Assembly (NCBI GenBank): GCA_949300515.1
Contig: CASGEP010000018.1
Coordinates: 1 to 34,155, forward strand
Direction: 5' to 3'
DNA from: an uncultured bacterium
Lineage (GTDB): Bacteria > Cyanobacteriota > Vampirovibrionia > Gastranaerophilales > Gastranaerophilaceae
DNA length: 34,155 nt
Shown: in pieces, positions 24,845-33,116 of the stretch
Layout: every line of letters begins with the position of its first letter
Position numbering within the stretch: the stretch's first letter is position 1
The notes under the pieces: generated by a model
What the model saw: only the letters and a program-made list of their open reading frames with translations
Told to the model about the DNA's origin: nothing
The model's database searches: none
Made by a program: the position numbers and the translations under genes

Positions 24845-26536
24845 TTAATTGTTAATATCCACAGGTTCAAGCTTTGCCGCGGGGGCCGTGTTGCCGGCAG
24901 AGCCCAGAGGTGCTAAACCGTTATTGTTATTTTGCTGTTTAGCATTTTTATCATCTTGTCCGTCAGCACCTTTGTTCCTTGGAGAATTTACGTTTGAAAT
25001 TTCAAACTCGTAATATTTAGAACCTAAGTCAGGCGCTGCAATGTCAAATTCTTCTCCGTTAATTTCCGCCATAATTTGCAATTTGTTCAGCTTGATGTCA
25101 GACTGCGGAGAAACAACTTTTAAATTTTTATAATAGTTGTAGATGTCTGCAATGTTTGCGCTGATACCTTCTATTGCAACCCTGTCACCGTTTTTGTTGT
25201 AATAATATTGCAGCCACAGTGACGGAGGAATATCAGTTGAAATTGCATCGTAAAAATTGATTGCATGTTTATTTTTATCAATAATGTTCGTAATCAGTGT
25301 TTCAATATCAATAACACCGCCCTGCCCCATTATTTTCTCTATTTCCTGTTTGGTTGTGTTGATTTTATTCTGATAATCATTAATTTGCTTTGTTGTCTGC
25401 ATATTTATCAAATAAAATATTCCGAATATAACAAGGCATATCACCGCAAGTACCACAGTCAGGGCTATAAGTACTCTTTTCACGATATCCTGAGTAACAG
25501 GAATTACCTTATCAAAAGCTTGCAGAACAAAGTACGCATCGCCTGTTGTTGAAGATTTTGACAGAAGATTTAAGTCTAAAATCTTCTCTTCCATATGGTC
25601 GCAGGCAAGCGCACCCACAAGGGCATATGTCATTGCTGCAGCTTCATTTTGTATTACCGAAGAAGAAATATCAATCGGAGGTGTTTTCGAGTATTTATTA
25701 CTGTCATGTACCAACACTTCTTCATCAAACACGATTTGCGTTTTTAGAACTTCCGCACAAATATCCTCAGCCTGACTCAATATAAACAGTTTTTTTGCAG
25801 GGAAGTTAGGTAATATCTGTGAAACAGAAGTTGCAATAGCCTGATAAGCTTCTTCCGTAGAAAATGACTTAATGGCAAGCGGAACTTCGGTGTAATCTAT
25901 TAATCTTGTTCCTTTTAGAGAGAAAAGCGCATAGCTGTTGGAATTCACCAGTAATAAATTCCAATTTACATCTTTATTTCCCTCTTTTGAAAATCCTAAA
26001 GCATCGGTAAAGTACAATCCTCGGATTGTAGCAGTATGGGAAGTTTCAATACCGACAAGAGTTATCCCCAGTTCAAGAAAAACATCTTTAATTTGAGAAA
26101 TCGCAGTTTCCTGAAAAGAGCTGTATGCAATAAGTCTTTTATCTGTCTGCGAATTTGTTAATAAATCAGTCCATGCGCTTACAGGCTCGACTCTTTTGAA
26201 AATGTAAGAGTCCTCGGCTTTTGATAAAATCGCGTTGTTAATAGCCTCATCGCCAATAATAAGCGGCAAATTCTCAAAATCCAAGTGAACGTTCGGAAGG
26301 GTTAAATATACGCTCGATTTTAAATTGATATCAAGCTCTTTAAATAATTCTACAATTGCAGCCTTAAACGCAGCATAATCTTGAATTTCCCTTGTTGCAA
26401 GGTTGTACTCGATAAACCTTCTGCTATATTTTACAACAGTCGGTGACTTTTTATCTAAAACCGCAACTTCGACACCTAAGTTTGGTGTCACTGAAACGCC
26501 TACTATTTGTTTTGTTGTGTTAACGAACTGTACCAT
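24845..26536 (-). CDS. Fused PilM-PilN-like pilus alignment protein
   Basis: 563 residues. Residues 1-345 look like the actin-like PilM ATPase: IVGVSVTPNLGVEVAVLD at the N terminus, PVSAW near 120, and IQNEAAAMTYALVGALACD near 310-328. A single membrane helix (about 354-377, VLIALTVVLAVICLVIF) follows, then a coiled coil (KQINDYQNKINTTKQEIEKI) and a PilN-like periplasmic domain (SLWLQYYYNKNGDRVAIEG, ANIADIYNYYKNLK). In typical systems PilM and PilN are separate and interact through the PilN N-terminal peptide, so fusing them removes that interface. The C-terminal ~50 residues are Asn/Gln/Pro-rich and low complexity. Followed by PilO. Role: type IV pilus or related machinery. Confidence 0.85.
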   Translation of the reverse strand: MVQFVNTTKQIVGVSVTPNLGVEVAVLDKKSPTVVKYSRRFIEYNLATREIQDYAAFKAAIVELFKELDINLKSSVYLTLPNVHLDFENLPLIIGDEAINNAILSKAEDSYIFKRVEPVSAWTDLLTNSQTDKRLIAYSSFQETAISQIKDVFLELGITLVGIETSHTATIRGLYFTDALGFSKEGNKDVNWNLLLVNSNSYALFSLKGTRLIDYTEVPLAIKSFSTEEAYQAIATSVSQILPNFPAKKLFILSQAEDICAEVLKTQIVFDEEVLVHDSNKYSKTPPIDISSSVIQNEAAAMTYALVGALACDHMEEKILDLNLLSKSSTTGDAYFVLQAFDKVIPVTQDIVKRVLIALTVVLAVICLVIFGIFYLINMQTTKQINDYQNKINTTKQEIEKIMGQGGVIDIETLITNIIDKNKHAINFYDAISTDIPPSLWLQYYYNKNGDRVAIEGISANIADIYNYYKNLKVVSPQSDIKLNKLQIMAEINGEEFDIAAPDLGSKYYEFEISNVNSPRNKGADGQDDKNAKQQNNNNGLAPLGSAGNTAPAAKLEPVDINN

Positions 26537-26648
26537 CTATAAACATTTAACTCGTATATAATACTATATTGTTAATTTTATAATACAATAATCATTGCAA
26601 ATTAAAAACCTTTTTTAAAAAATATACAATAAATGGAGTAAATAAAAA

Positions 26649-27425
26649 TTGGAAAATTATTCACAAAAAAATCAAAACTACATTTTTGGAAAAAATACTG
26701 TTTTTGAAACAATAAGTCAAAACCCTAAAAGAATTAATAAAATTTTCTTTTCACAGGGAATAAATTTTGATAATAAATTAAAAAAAATTAACGAACTTGC
26801 ACAAAAAAATTCTATACAAATTCAGTTTACAAATCTTAATAAATTTAATAAATATTTTCAAGATTGTGACAAAAAATTACAGAATATTAACTTTCAAGGA
26901 GTTATTGCGTCAGTGTCACCTGTTGAATACCAAGACTTTGACGAATTTTTAAATAAAAAAACTGATAGTTACAGAAAAATAGTAATATTAGACGGTGTAG
27001 AAGATCCTCATAATTTTGGTGCAATTGCAAGAACGCTAGCTGCTGCAGGTTTTGACGGAATTATCATCCCAAAACACAGAAGCTGCCCAATAAATGCTAC
27101 TGTTGAAAAAACTTCCGCAGGTGCGATAAATTACATTCCCATAATAAAAACAAATAGCCTCCCTTCTACTGTTGATATACTCAAAAAAAACGACTGGTGG
27201 ATAATTGCAGCAGACGGACAAAGTAAAGATAATTATTTTGACATAAGCTATAAAGATATGAATTTTGCAATTATACTAGGTGCAGAAGGAGAAGGGGTTT
27301 CAAAAACCTTGCTTAATAAGGCGGATTTTAAAATTAAAATTCCATGCTCATTTGAATCCCTAAATGTTTCAGCAGCATGTGCCGTTATAGTATATGAAAG
27401 CGTAAGACAAATACATCAAAAGTAG
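26649..27425 (+). CDS. TrmH/SpoU-family 23S rRNA 2'-O-methyltransferase (RlmB-like)
   Basis: 258 residues. Short N-terminal substrate-binding domain starting YIFGKNTVFETI (about 11-22), and a knotted SPOUT domain with ILDGVEDPHNFGAIARTLAAAG (motif 1, near 115-136), IILGAEGEGVSKTLL (motif 2) and IPCSFESLNVSAACAVIVYE (motif 3). RlmB-type enzymes methylate the 2'-O of a 23S rRNA G residue using SAM. The start is TTG at 26649: GGAG lies ten bases upstream, there is no nearby in-frame ATG, and the domain begins immediately after. AT-rich. The rpoD promoter overlaps its 3' end. Confidence 0.92.
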   Translation: MENYSQKNQNYIFGKNTVFETISQNPKRINKIFFSQGINFDNKLKKINELAQKNSIQIQFTNLNKFNKYFQDCDKKLQNINFQGVIASVSPVEYQDFDEFLNKKTDSYRKIVILDGVEDPHNFGAIARTLAAAGFDGIIIPKHRSCPINATVEKTSAGAINYIPIIKTNSLPSTVDILKKNDWWIIAADGQSKDNYFDISYKDMNFAIILGAEGEGVSKTLLNKADFKIKIPCSFESLNVSAACAVIVYESVRQIHQK

Positions 27426-27426
27426 C

Positions 27427-27454
27427 TTGTAACAGTCAAAAAAAATTGTATAAT
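27427..27454 (+). promoter_or_regulatory. rpoD promoter
   Basis: TTGTAA (27427-27432) and TATAAT (27449-27454) with a 16-base spacer, immediately after the methyltransferase stop codon. Confidence 0.6.
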
Positions 27455-27480
27455 TATTAAACGGCTTGTTGGAGAAGAAA

Positions 27481-28461
27481 ATGAAAACAAAAAGTACAAA
27501 GCATTTAGAAGAAATTGAAGACAGTATCTTTGATGATATTGATAATCTCGAGGATGAAAGCGATGAAAATCAAGAAGAAAAAGAAGTAAAAGAGGACTAT
27601 AAAACCGCAGCTTCCGATGATTCCGTAAAAGTTTATCTGCAGCAAATCGGCAAAATTCCGCTTTTATCTTACGAAGAAGAAATGAAAGTTGCAAAAGAAA
27701 TCAAGGAAAACAATTCTCAAAAAGCAAAAGAAATATTAATTAATGCCAATTTAAGACTTGTTGTTTCAATTGCCAAAAAGTACATCGGGCGCGGGTTATC
27801 ATTCCTCGATTTAATTCAGGAAGGTAATCTGGGGCTTATGAAGGCGGCTGAAAAATTTGACTATACAAAAGGCTATAAATTTTCAACATATGCAACATGG
27901 TGGATTCAACAGTCCATTACAAGAGGCATTGCGGATAAATCCCGCATGATAAGGCTCCCTGTTCATATGATTGAAACTTTAGGAAAAATTAAACGCGCAA
28001 CGGTTGAACTTTCAACAAAACTCAACCGCGCCCCGACAAAAGAAGAAGTCGCAAACGCTATAGGCATGAGCCCTTCAAAATTATCTTCTCTTATGAAAAG
28101 CGCGCAAAGCACCATAAGTATTGAAACACCGGCAAATCAAAAAGACGATTCGTCAAAAATCGCAGACTTTATTATTGATGACTCGCACTTAACACCGGAT
28201 ACAAAAGTTACTCAGGAAAACCTGCTTACAGATGTGCACAAAATGCTAAACCAGCTGAACCCGAAAGAAAAAGACGTGCTTATTATGCGCTACGGTTTAG
28301 ATGACAACGGACAGAAAAAAACTTTAGATGAAATAGGCAGCCGCTACGGCGTTTCAAGAGAACGCATAAGACAAATTGAAACGCGTGCAATATCTAAACT
28401 TAAAAAACTCTGCCGCAACCAAAATCTAAGCGGTAATTTAAAAAATTACATAGGGTTGTAA
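27481..28461 (+). CDS. rpoD: Primary sigma factor (RpoD/SigA)
   Basis: 326 residues from ATG 27481. GGAGAAG directly upstream decides this start over the TTG at 27466. Residues 1-45 are an acidic, low-complexity start that replaces a classic region 1.1. Region 1.2 is [20 protein letters not shown], regions 2.1-2.4 contain [26 protein letters not shown] and [13 protein letters not shown] (the -10 readers), region 3 includes IRLPVHMIE, and region 4.2 contains [12 protein letters not shown] (the -35 reader). It recruits RNA polymerase to TTGNNN/TATAAT promoters like those listed here. Short for a primary sigma factor but normal for cyanobacterial-type SigA relatives. Alternative: a group 2 sigma factor. 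Confidence 0.93.
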   Translation: MKTKSTKHLEEIEDSIFDDIDNLEDESDENQEEKEVKEDYKTAASDDSVKVYLQQIGKIPLLSYEEEMKVAKEIKENNSQKAKEILINANLRLVVSIAKKYIGRGLSFLDLIQEGNLGLMKAAEKFDYTKGYKFSTYATWWIQQSITRGIADKSRMIRLPVHMIETLGKIKRATVELSTKLNRAPTKEEVANAIGMSPSKLSSLMKSAQSTISIETPANQKDDSSKIADFIIDDSHLTPDTKVTQENLLTDVHKMLNQLNPKEKDVLIMRYGLDDNGQKKTLDEIGSRYGVSRERIRQIETRAISKLKKLCRNQNLSGNLKNYIGL

Positions 28462-28483
28462 CTCGTCTGAAAAGTGGTATAAT
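28456..28483 (+). promoter_or_regulatory. Promoter of the structured RNA downstream of rpoD
   Basis: TTGTAA (28456-28461, including the rpoD stop codon) and a perfect TATAAT (28478-28483), 16-base spacer. Predicted start near 28490. Same hexamers and spacing as the rpoD promoter at 27427. Confidence 0.7.
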
Positions 28484-28489
28484 TAAAAT

Positions 28490-28601
28490 ATAAAGGGGAG
28501 CAACCCCAAGAGGTGGACTCTCTTAGAGTTGCTGCTTTGACCCTTTAGATTAACGTTATAATTAATCTGATTAAAAGCTCTAGCACTACTAGAGCTTTTT
28601 T
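28490..28601 (+). ncRNA. Candidate structured RNA of about 112 nt, class unknown
   Basis: A promoter, several nested stems and a terminator lie in a 150-base region between convergent rpoD and mnmG. Outer stem AAAGGG/CCCTTT (28492-28497 with 28541-28546), inner stem AGCAAC/GTTGCT (28499-28504 with 28528-28533), and an apical hairpin AAGAG/CTCTT (28508-28512 with 28520-28524). Then a separate hairpin AGATTAA/TTAATCT (28547-28553 with 28562-28568) and the terminator. It does not match the features I know of 6S, SRP, tmRNA, RNase P or common riboswitches. Because mnmG is on the other strand it is not a leader; it is either an independent sRNA or an antisense partner of the short frame at 28545-28622. 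Confidence 0.6.
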
Positions 28602-28622
28602 GATTAACTCACGTTTAATCAT
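28545..28622 (-). CDS. Possible 25-residue hydrophobic peptide antisense to the structured RNA
   Basis: A frame from ATG 28622 to the stop at 28545 follows a strong Shine-Dalgarno (GGGGGTGAG within 28625-28636). The peptide (MIKRELIKKALVVLELLIRL, then IITLI) has a basic amphipathic start and a hydrophobic rest, like small membrane-active peptides. It overlaps the 3' half of the plus-strand RNA. Caution: much of it is the complement of two hairpins, so its hydrophobicity may be accidental. No promoter is evident on this strand. Confidence 0.25.
   Translation of the reverse strand: MIKRELIKKALVVLELLIRLIITLI
28574..28601 (+). terminator. Terminator of the structured RNA
   Basis: AAAGCTCTAG (28574-28583) pairs perfectly with CTAGAGCTTT (28589-28598) around CACTA, followed by T to 28601. 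Confidence 0.85.
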
Positions 28623-28690
28623 TTACTCACCCCCTTTCAACCTTTCCGCTTTGTAGAGTGTGTGTTGCGGGGGATTTGGGTCTTACCCTT

Positions 28691-30586
28691 TTATTTATTT
28701 GCCAGTTTTCTTGACTCTATCAACACCATTAAACAGGAAATATCGGCAGGTTTGACTCCGCCTATTCTAAGCGCCTGTGCCAGAGTTTTCGGGCGGACTT
28801 TATCAAGCTTTTCTTTTGTTTCGGTTGAAATTTGCTTTATTGCAAAATAATCAATATCATCAGGTATATTTATGCGCTCCATTTTATCGGCACTTTCTAT
28901 TTGACTTGCCTGACGCTTAATATAGCCGTCGTATTTTATTTTTATTTCCGCCTGCTCCAAAACTTCACGCTCAAACAGTTTATCGGGATAATTTCCTAAA
29001 AGCTCATGTCCCAATTCTTTTAATACTTTATAATCTACATTGGGGCGCTTTAGCAGTTCATAAGCGCTTTTTCCAATATCCAAACCCTCGCCGTACTTTG
29101 CAAGTATTTCTTTATTTTCGGGACTCGGCGAAATTTTTGTATTCCTTAAATTATTTATCTCAAGCTCAATTTGTTTTTGTTTTTCTCTAAATCTTAAAAT
29201 ATTTTCTTCCCTTACAAGTCCGGCATTATATCCCATCTCCATAAGGCGTTCATCTGCGTTATCCTGCCTTAAAATAAGTCTGTACTCACTCCTTGAAGTA
29301 AGCATTCTGTAGGGTTCATCCAAATCTTTTGTAACTAAATCATCAATTAGTGTACCTATATATGAATTTGCGCGCGTTAACTCCAGCGGGTTTTTCTTTT
29401 GAAGATAATTTATAGCGTTAATTCCCGCCACAAGCCCCTGTGCTGCAGCTTCTTCATAACCTGACGTGCCGTTAATCTGCCCCGCTAAAAACAGTCCTTT
29501 GATTTTCTTTGTCATAAGAGAGTAATCAAGTTCAAGGGCGCTTACAGAGTCATATTCAACGGCGTAAGCAGGTTTTATTACCGAAACATTTTCAAGCCCC
29601 GGAAGTGAATGAAGCATTTGAAACTGCACTTCAACGGGCAAGCTTGTCGAAAAGCCCTGTACATAAACTTCATAAGTATCTTTTCCCTCAGGCTCTATAA
29701 AAATATGGTGAGAAGGATTGTGTGCAAACCTTACTACCTTATCCTCTATACTCGGACAGTATCTTGGACCCTTACCGTGGATTAAACCCTGATACATCGG
29801 GGATTTATCCAAATTACTGCGAATAATTTCATGGGTTTTATCCGTTGTTTTTGTTAAATAGCAGGGCAGCTGCTCTCTTATCGGGCGATTGGGCTTAAAA
29901 GAAAAGAAATTGGGCAAACCGTCCGTAAGCGGGTCAGGCGGCTGAATAATTAACTTTGAGTAATCAATTGTCCTGCCATCCACACGCGCAGGGGTGCCTG
30001 TTTTCAGTTTTTTTATTTTAAGTCCGTTATTTTTAAGACTCTCCGAAAGCCCGCAGGCTGCACGCTCCCCGAGTCTGCCGGCACTGAAAGATTTAAGCCC
30101 TATGTAAATTTTACCGTCAAGACTCGTACCTGTGGTTAAAATGACTGTCGGAGCATAATATTCAACCCCCAGTTCATCCCTTACCCCTTTTATTTCGCCG
30201 TCTTTAACAATAATTTCCGTAATCTGGGTTTGTTTTAGCGAGATATTTTCTTCTCCCTCAAGTAAATGTCTGAAATATCTCATATATTCTTTTTTATCCG
30301 ACTGTGCCCGAAGTGCCCTCACTGCAGGACCGCGGGAGGAGTTCAGCATTTTCATCTGCAGATAAGTTGCATCCGTCGCATCCGCCATCACGCCGCCAAG
30401 GGCATCTATTTCCCGAACAAGGTTTGATTTTGCAGGGCCGCCGACTGCGGGATTACAGGGCATAAGTGCAATATTATCAAGGTTTAAAGTGCACAAAAGC
30501 ACCTTTGCACCGAGCCTTGAAGCGCTCATTGCCGCTTCAATACCCGCATGACCCGCGCCCGCTACAATTGTGTCAAATTTAAACAT
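28691..30586 (-). CDS. mnmG: tRNA uridine-34 modification enzyme MnmG (GidA)
   Basis: With MnmE, MnmG installs the carboxymethylaminomethyl group on U34 of certain tRNAs, using FAD and methylene-THF. 631 residues, full length. FAD site GAGHAGIEAA (9-18), PAVGGPAKSNLVREIDALGG (conserved catalytic region after the LMPCN Cys), SRGPAVRALRAQSDK, TGTPARVDGRTIDY, and a C-terminal FLAGQINGTSGYEEAAAQG with the second Cys region KGPRYCPSIE. The helical C-terminal domain ends normally. It starts one base after the skp stop codon, so it is the last gene of dnaN-thrB-skp-mnmG. Confidence 0.97.
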   Translation of the reverse strand: MFKFDTIVAGAGHAGIEAAMSASRLGAKVLLCTLNLDNIALMPCNPAVGGPAKSNLVREIDALGGVMADATDATYLQMKMLNSSRGPAVRALRAQSDKKEYMRYFRHLLEGEENISLKQTQITEIIVKDGEIKGVRDELGVEYYAPTVILTTGTSLDGKIYIGLKSFSAGRLGERAACGLSESLKNNGLKIKKLKTGTPARVDGRTIDYSKLIIQPPDPLTDGLPNFFSFKPNRPIREQLPCYLTKTTDKTHEIIRSNLDKSPMYQGLIHGKGPRYCPSIEDKVVRFAHNPSHHIFIEPEGKDTYEVYVQGFSTSLPVEVQFQMLHSLPGLENVSVIKPAYAVEYDSVSALELDYSLMTKKIKGLFLAGQINGTSGYEEAAAQGLVAGINAINYLQKKNPLELTRANSYIGTLIDDLVTKDLDEPYRMLTSRSEYRLILRQDNADERLMEMGYNAGLVREENILRFREKQKQIELEINNLRNTKISPSPENKEILAKYGEGLDIGKSAYELLKRPNVDYKVLKELGHELLGNYPDKLFEREVLEQAEIKIKYDGYIKRQASQIESADKMERINIPDDIDYFAIKQISTETKEKLDKVRPKTLAQALRIGGVKPADISCLMVLIESRKLANK

Positions 30587-30587
30587 T

Positions 30588-31019
30588 TTATTTTAATATC
30601 TGCATGACTGCCGAAGTAACATCTACACCGCCTGCTACAACGTAGTCTTTATTTACGATAATATCAAGTTTTTTCTGAACTCTTACGGTTTCTGCGGCAG
30701 CACCGATTTTTTTATTCAAGTCAGCTTCGTATTTTTTACGTGTTGCAAGGTAGTCTTTTTGTTTTTTTTCAATCTCGGCAAGTGCTGTTTTTTTGATAGA
30801 AGCTTTTTGTGCTGCAGTTTTAGCATTTCCGACTTCTTTGTCTTTCTGGTTTGTATAGTTTCTTATTGCATTAACTTTGTTGTTTAAATCATTTGTATAT
30901 TTTTTTGCAAGCGAATAATTTGCGGAAACGGTATCATAATCAATATAACCTACTCCTGCGGCATTTGAAGCCAGAGTTACGCAAGCAAAGCATAAAATCG
31001 AAAGAATTGTTTTTTTCAT
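30588..31019 (-). CDS. OmpH/Skp-like periplasmic chaperone
   Basis: 143 residues with a signal peptide (1-20, MKKTILSILCFACVTLASNA). The mature start GVGYIDYDTVSANYSLAKK matches the family pattern, followed by a Lys-rich alpha-helical tentacle region (about 45-110, KEVGNAKTAAQKASIKKTAL and EIEKKQKDYLATRKKYE) and the short C-terminal strand IVNKDYVVAGGVDVT. Skp binds unfolded outer-membrane proteins in the periplasm. GGAG lies nine bases upstream of the ATG, 19 bases from the thrB stop. The presence of Skp supports a diderm host. Length is slightly below E. coli Skp. Confidence 0.85.
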   Translation of the reverse strand: MKKTILSILCFACVTLASNAAGVGYIDYDTVSANYSLAKKYTNDLNNKVNAIRNYTNQKDKEVGNAKTAAQKASIKKTALAEIEKKQKDYLATRKKYEADLNKKIGAAAETVRVQKKLDIIVNKDYVVAGGVDVTSAVMQILK

Positions 31020-31037
31020 TATTTTCTCCTTTTTTTA

Positions 31038-31967
31038 TTAGAGTATTCTTTTTGCCCCTTCATTGTCAAGCGGCATGGAATAAAACTGGGTATTTACGTT
31101 CATATCGCGCCATGTGTTTGCAACAATGTCTTTTATTTCATTTACATTTGCACCGCAGGATACAACACCTATCGCAGGTCCCGCACCGCTTAAAAAGCAG
31201 CCGAGCACACCGTTTGTGTGTCTTAAATTATCCATAATGGCAACAAGCCCCGGAACGAGTTTTTTTCTGTACGGCTGGTGCAGCCTGTCGCGCATTGCAA
31301 GTTTTAACAATTCGCTGTCATGAGTATGCAGCGCCTCTACAAACATTGCACTTCTTCTTAAATTAAAAGCGGCATCTTTAAGTAAAACTTCTTTAGGCAA
31401 AACGGAACGGGAAATCTCCGTCGCAAGTTCATAGTCGGGAATACACACCATAACTTTCCAATCGTCATACCATGGAAGCTTACGATACACTACGGACCCG
31501 TCATCCTCCCAGCTGGAAAGAGTCACTCCGCCCTTAATCGCGGGAGTAATATTGTCGGGGTGTCCCTCTATTTCCGTTGCAATGGACAAAAGCACCGCTT
31601 CATCGGCAGGATTTCTTAAAAGTGCATTTGCAGCCATAAGCCCGCCCACAATAACCGATGCTGAAGAACCAAGCCCGCGGGCTACGGGTATTTGAGTTTT
31701 AATTGTGATTTTTAATTCATCGGGAACTTGCCCTATATAGCTGTATAAAAGCTCAATCGCTTTGTATACGATGTTATTTTTGTCTGTCGGAATATTTAAA
31801 GCATTGTCCGGATTTTTTTCATCAATAATATTAATTTCAATGCCCGAGCCGGGTAAAACCGTTTCTTCAACAATTACGGTGTTGTATATAGGAAGGGCAA
31901 GGCCCAAACAGTCAAAGCCGCAGCCGAGATTTGCCATTGTAGCGGGAACTTGAATACCAACTTTCAT
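31038..31967 (-). CDS. thrB: Homoserine kinase
   Basis: Phosphorylates homoserine before threonine synthase. 309 residues, GHMP kinase fold. VPATMANLGCGFDCLGLAL (7-25) is the N-terminal motif that marks ThrB. VARGLGSSASVIVGGLMAAN (95-114) is the ATP-binding GLGSSA loop, and CFLSGAGPAIGVVS (about 262-275) is motif 3. GAGG within the dnaN 3' end is the ribosome site, four bases after the dnaN stop. No other threonine gene is present nearby. Confidence 0.96.
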   Translation of the reverse strand: MKVGIQVPATMANLGCGFDCLGLALPIYNTVIVEETVLPGSGIEINIIDEKNPDNALNIPTDKNNIVYKAIELLYSYIGQVPDELKITIKTQIPVARGLGSSASVIVGGLMAANALLRNPADEAVLLSIATEIEGHPDNITPAIKGGVTLSSWEDDGSVVYRKLPWYDDWKVMVCIPDYELATEISRSVLPKEVLLKDAAFNLRRSAMFVEALHTHDSELLKLAMRDRLHQPYRKKLVPGLVAIMDNLRHTNGVLGCFLSGAGPAIGVVSCGANVNEIKDIVANTWRDMNVNTQFYSMPLDNEGAKRIL

Positions 31968-31970
31968 AAA

Positions 31971-33116
31971 TTACCTCACTTGCACCGGCATAATCAAACA
32001 AACATAAGACTCATCGCCCTCCATATGTTCATTTGCAGGCTTAAACAATGTCGCGCTCAGGCTTGTGGCAATTTCGATTTTTACTTTTTTGGTATCCATA
32101 TTCTTTAGACTGTCAAGAACGTATTTATAGTTAAAAGCAATAACAATTTCATCAAAATTGCTGTCTATATCAATAAAGTCTTTGCCAGATCCCGCATCGG
32201 GAGAATCCGTACTCAATTCAAGAGTGTTTTTATTAAACGAAAATTTAATAATGTTTGTGCGCTCGTTAACCATTACACAAACTCTTTCAATAACACCGAT
32301 AAGTTCTTCTCTGTCAATATATACTATTTTGTCGTTGCTTGTGGGTATCAGCTGGTGATATTTCGGATATGTTCCGTTTATCAGTTTGGATTGAAAAATT
32401 ACATCTTCAAATTCAAAACGGATTTTTGCTTTTTTCAGCCTTATTGTAACTTTTTCATCTTCAATTATCGCTGAAATTCTGATTAACTCTTGCAGGGTGC
32501 GTGAGGGAACAATAAAAATCTCACTGTCGTCTTTTGAATTTATCTCTTTTGAGGCACGTGTCAGCCTGTTACCGTCCGTTGCAACAATTTCAAGAGTATT
32601 TGAGTCGATATTAAAACACACGCCCGATAAAATACTTGCACTTTCATGCACCGCAGCGGAGAAAACAACCTGTTTTACACCTTTTATCAGAGTGTTTTTA
32701 TTTATTTCAAATGATTTTTCTTCGTCTTCTGCCGTTTCTTCGTCAAATACTTTAGGAAATTCGTTTGCATTTATTCCGATGAGTTCAAATTTAGCATTTC
32801 CGCAGCTTATGGTTACAATATTTGTATCAGGATTGAGTGAGAGATTAACGGGTTTGTTATCTAATTTTGAAGTAATTTCTCCCAATCTTTTTGCACTGAG
32901 CGTGATTTTTCCTTCTTTTTCTACTTTTGCATTTACCCTTCTGCTTATTGATAAATTCAAATCCGTAGCCAAAAATCTTACTCTGTCGTTTGATACCGTT
33001 TCAATTAAAATATTTGACAATACAGGTTGAGAACTTTTTTGCGCGGTGATTTTCTCAACAACTTTTATACCGTTCAATAAATGCTTTCTGATAATTCCGT
33101 CGTATTTCATCCGCAT
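31971..33116 (-). CDS. dnaN: DNA polymerase III beta sliding clamp; N terminus overlaps a glycosyltransferase
   Basis: Ring-forming clamp that tethers replicative polymerase to DNA. 381 residues from ATG 33116, or 379 from ATG 33110. Three clamp domains are recognisable: HLLNGIKVVEKITAQKSS and PVLSNILIE at the start, LSGVCFNIDSNTLEIVATDGNRL in domain 2, and the C-terminal SYVCLIMPVQVR. Homologous sequence starts at about residue 12. The 62 bases 33055-33116 also encode the end of the glycosyltransferase, in another frame of the same strand. The true native N terminus may therefore differ. The genes downstream (thrB, skp, mnmG) have the same style as the rest of the window. The core identity is secure. 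Confidence 0.93.
   Translation of the reverse strand: MRMKYDGIIRKHLLNGIKVVEKITAQKSSQPVLSNILIETVSNDRVRFLATDLNLSISRRVNAKVEKEGKITLSAKRLGEITSKLDNKPVNLSLNPDTNIVTISCGNAKFELIGINANEFPKVFDEETAEDEEKSFEINKNTLIKGVKQVVFSAAVHESASILSGVCFNIDSNTLEIVATDGNRLTRASKEINSKDDSEIFIVPSRTLQELIRISAIIEDEKVTIRLKKAKIRFEFEDVIFQSKLINGTYPKYHQLIPTSNDKIVYIDREELIGVIERVCVMVNERTNIIKFSFNKNTLELSTDSPDAGSGKDFIDIDSNFDEIVIAFNYKYVLDSLKNMDTKKVKIEIATSLSATLFKPANEHMEGDESYVCLIMPVQVR

Noticed and set aside
28490-28601. 6S RNA, SRP RNA or tmRNA
   Set aside because: No long single hairpin with central bubble, no GGAAGCAGCC-type loop, no tRNA-like ends, and the length does not fit 6S or tmRNA.
32497-33030. 177-codon plus-strand frame opposite dnaN
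   Set aside because: Antisense to the sliding clamp; no independent start signal or domain.
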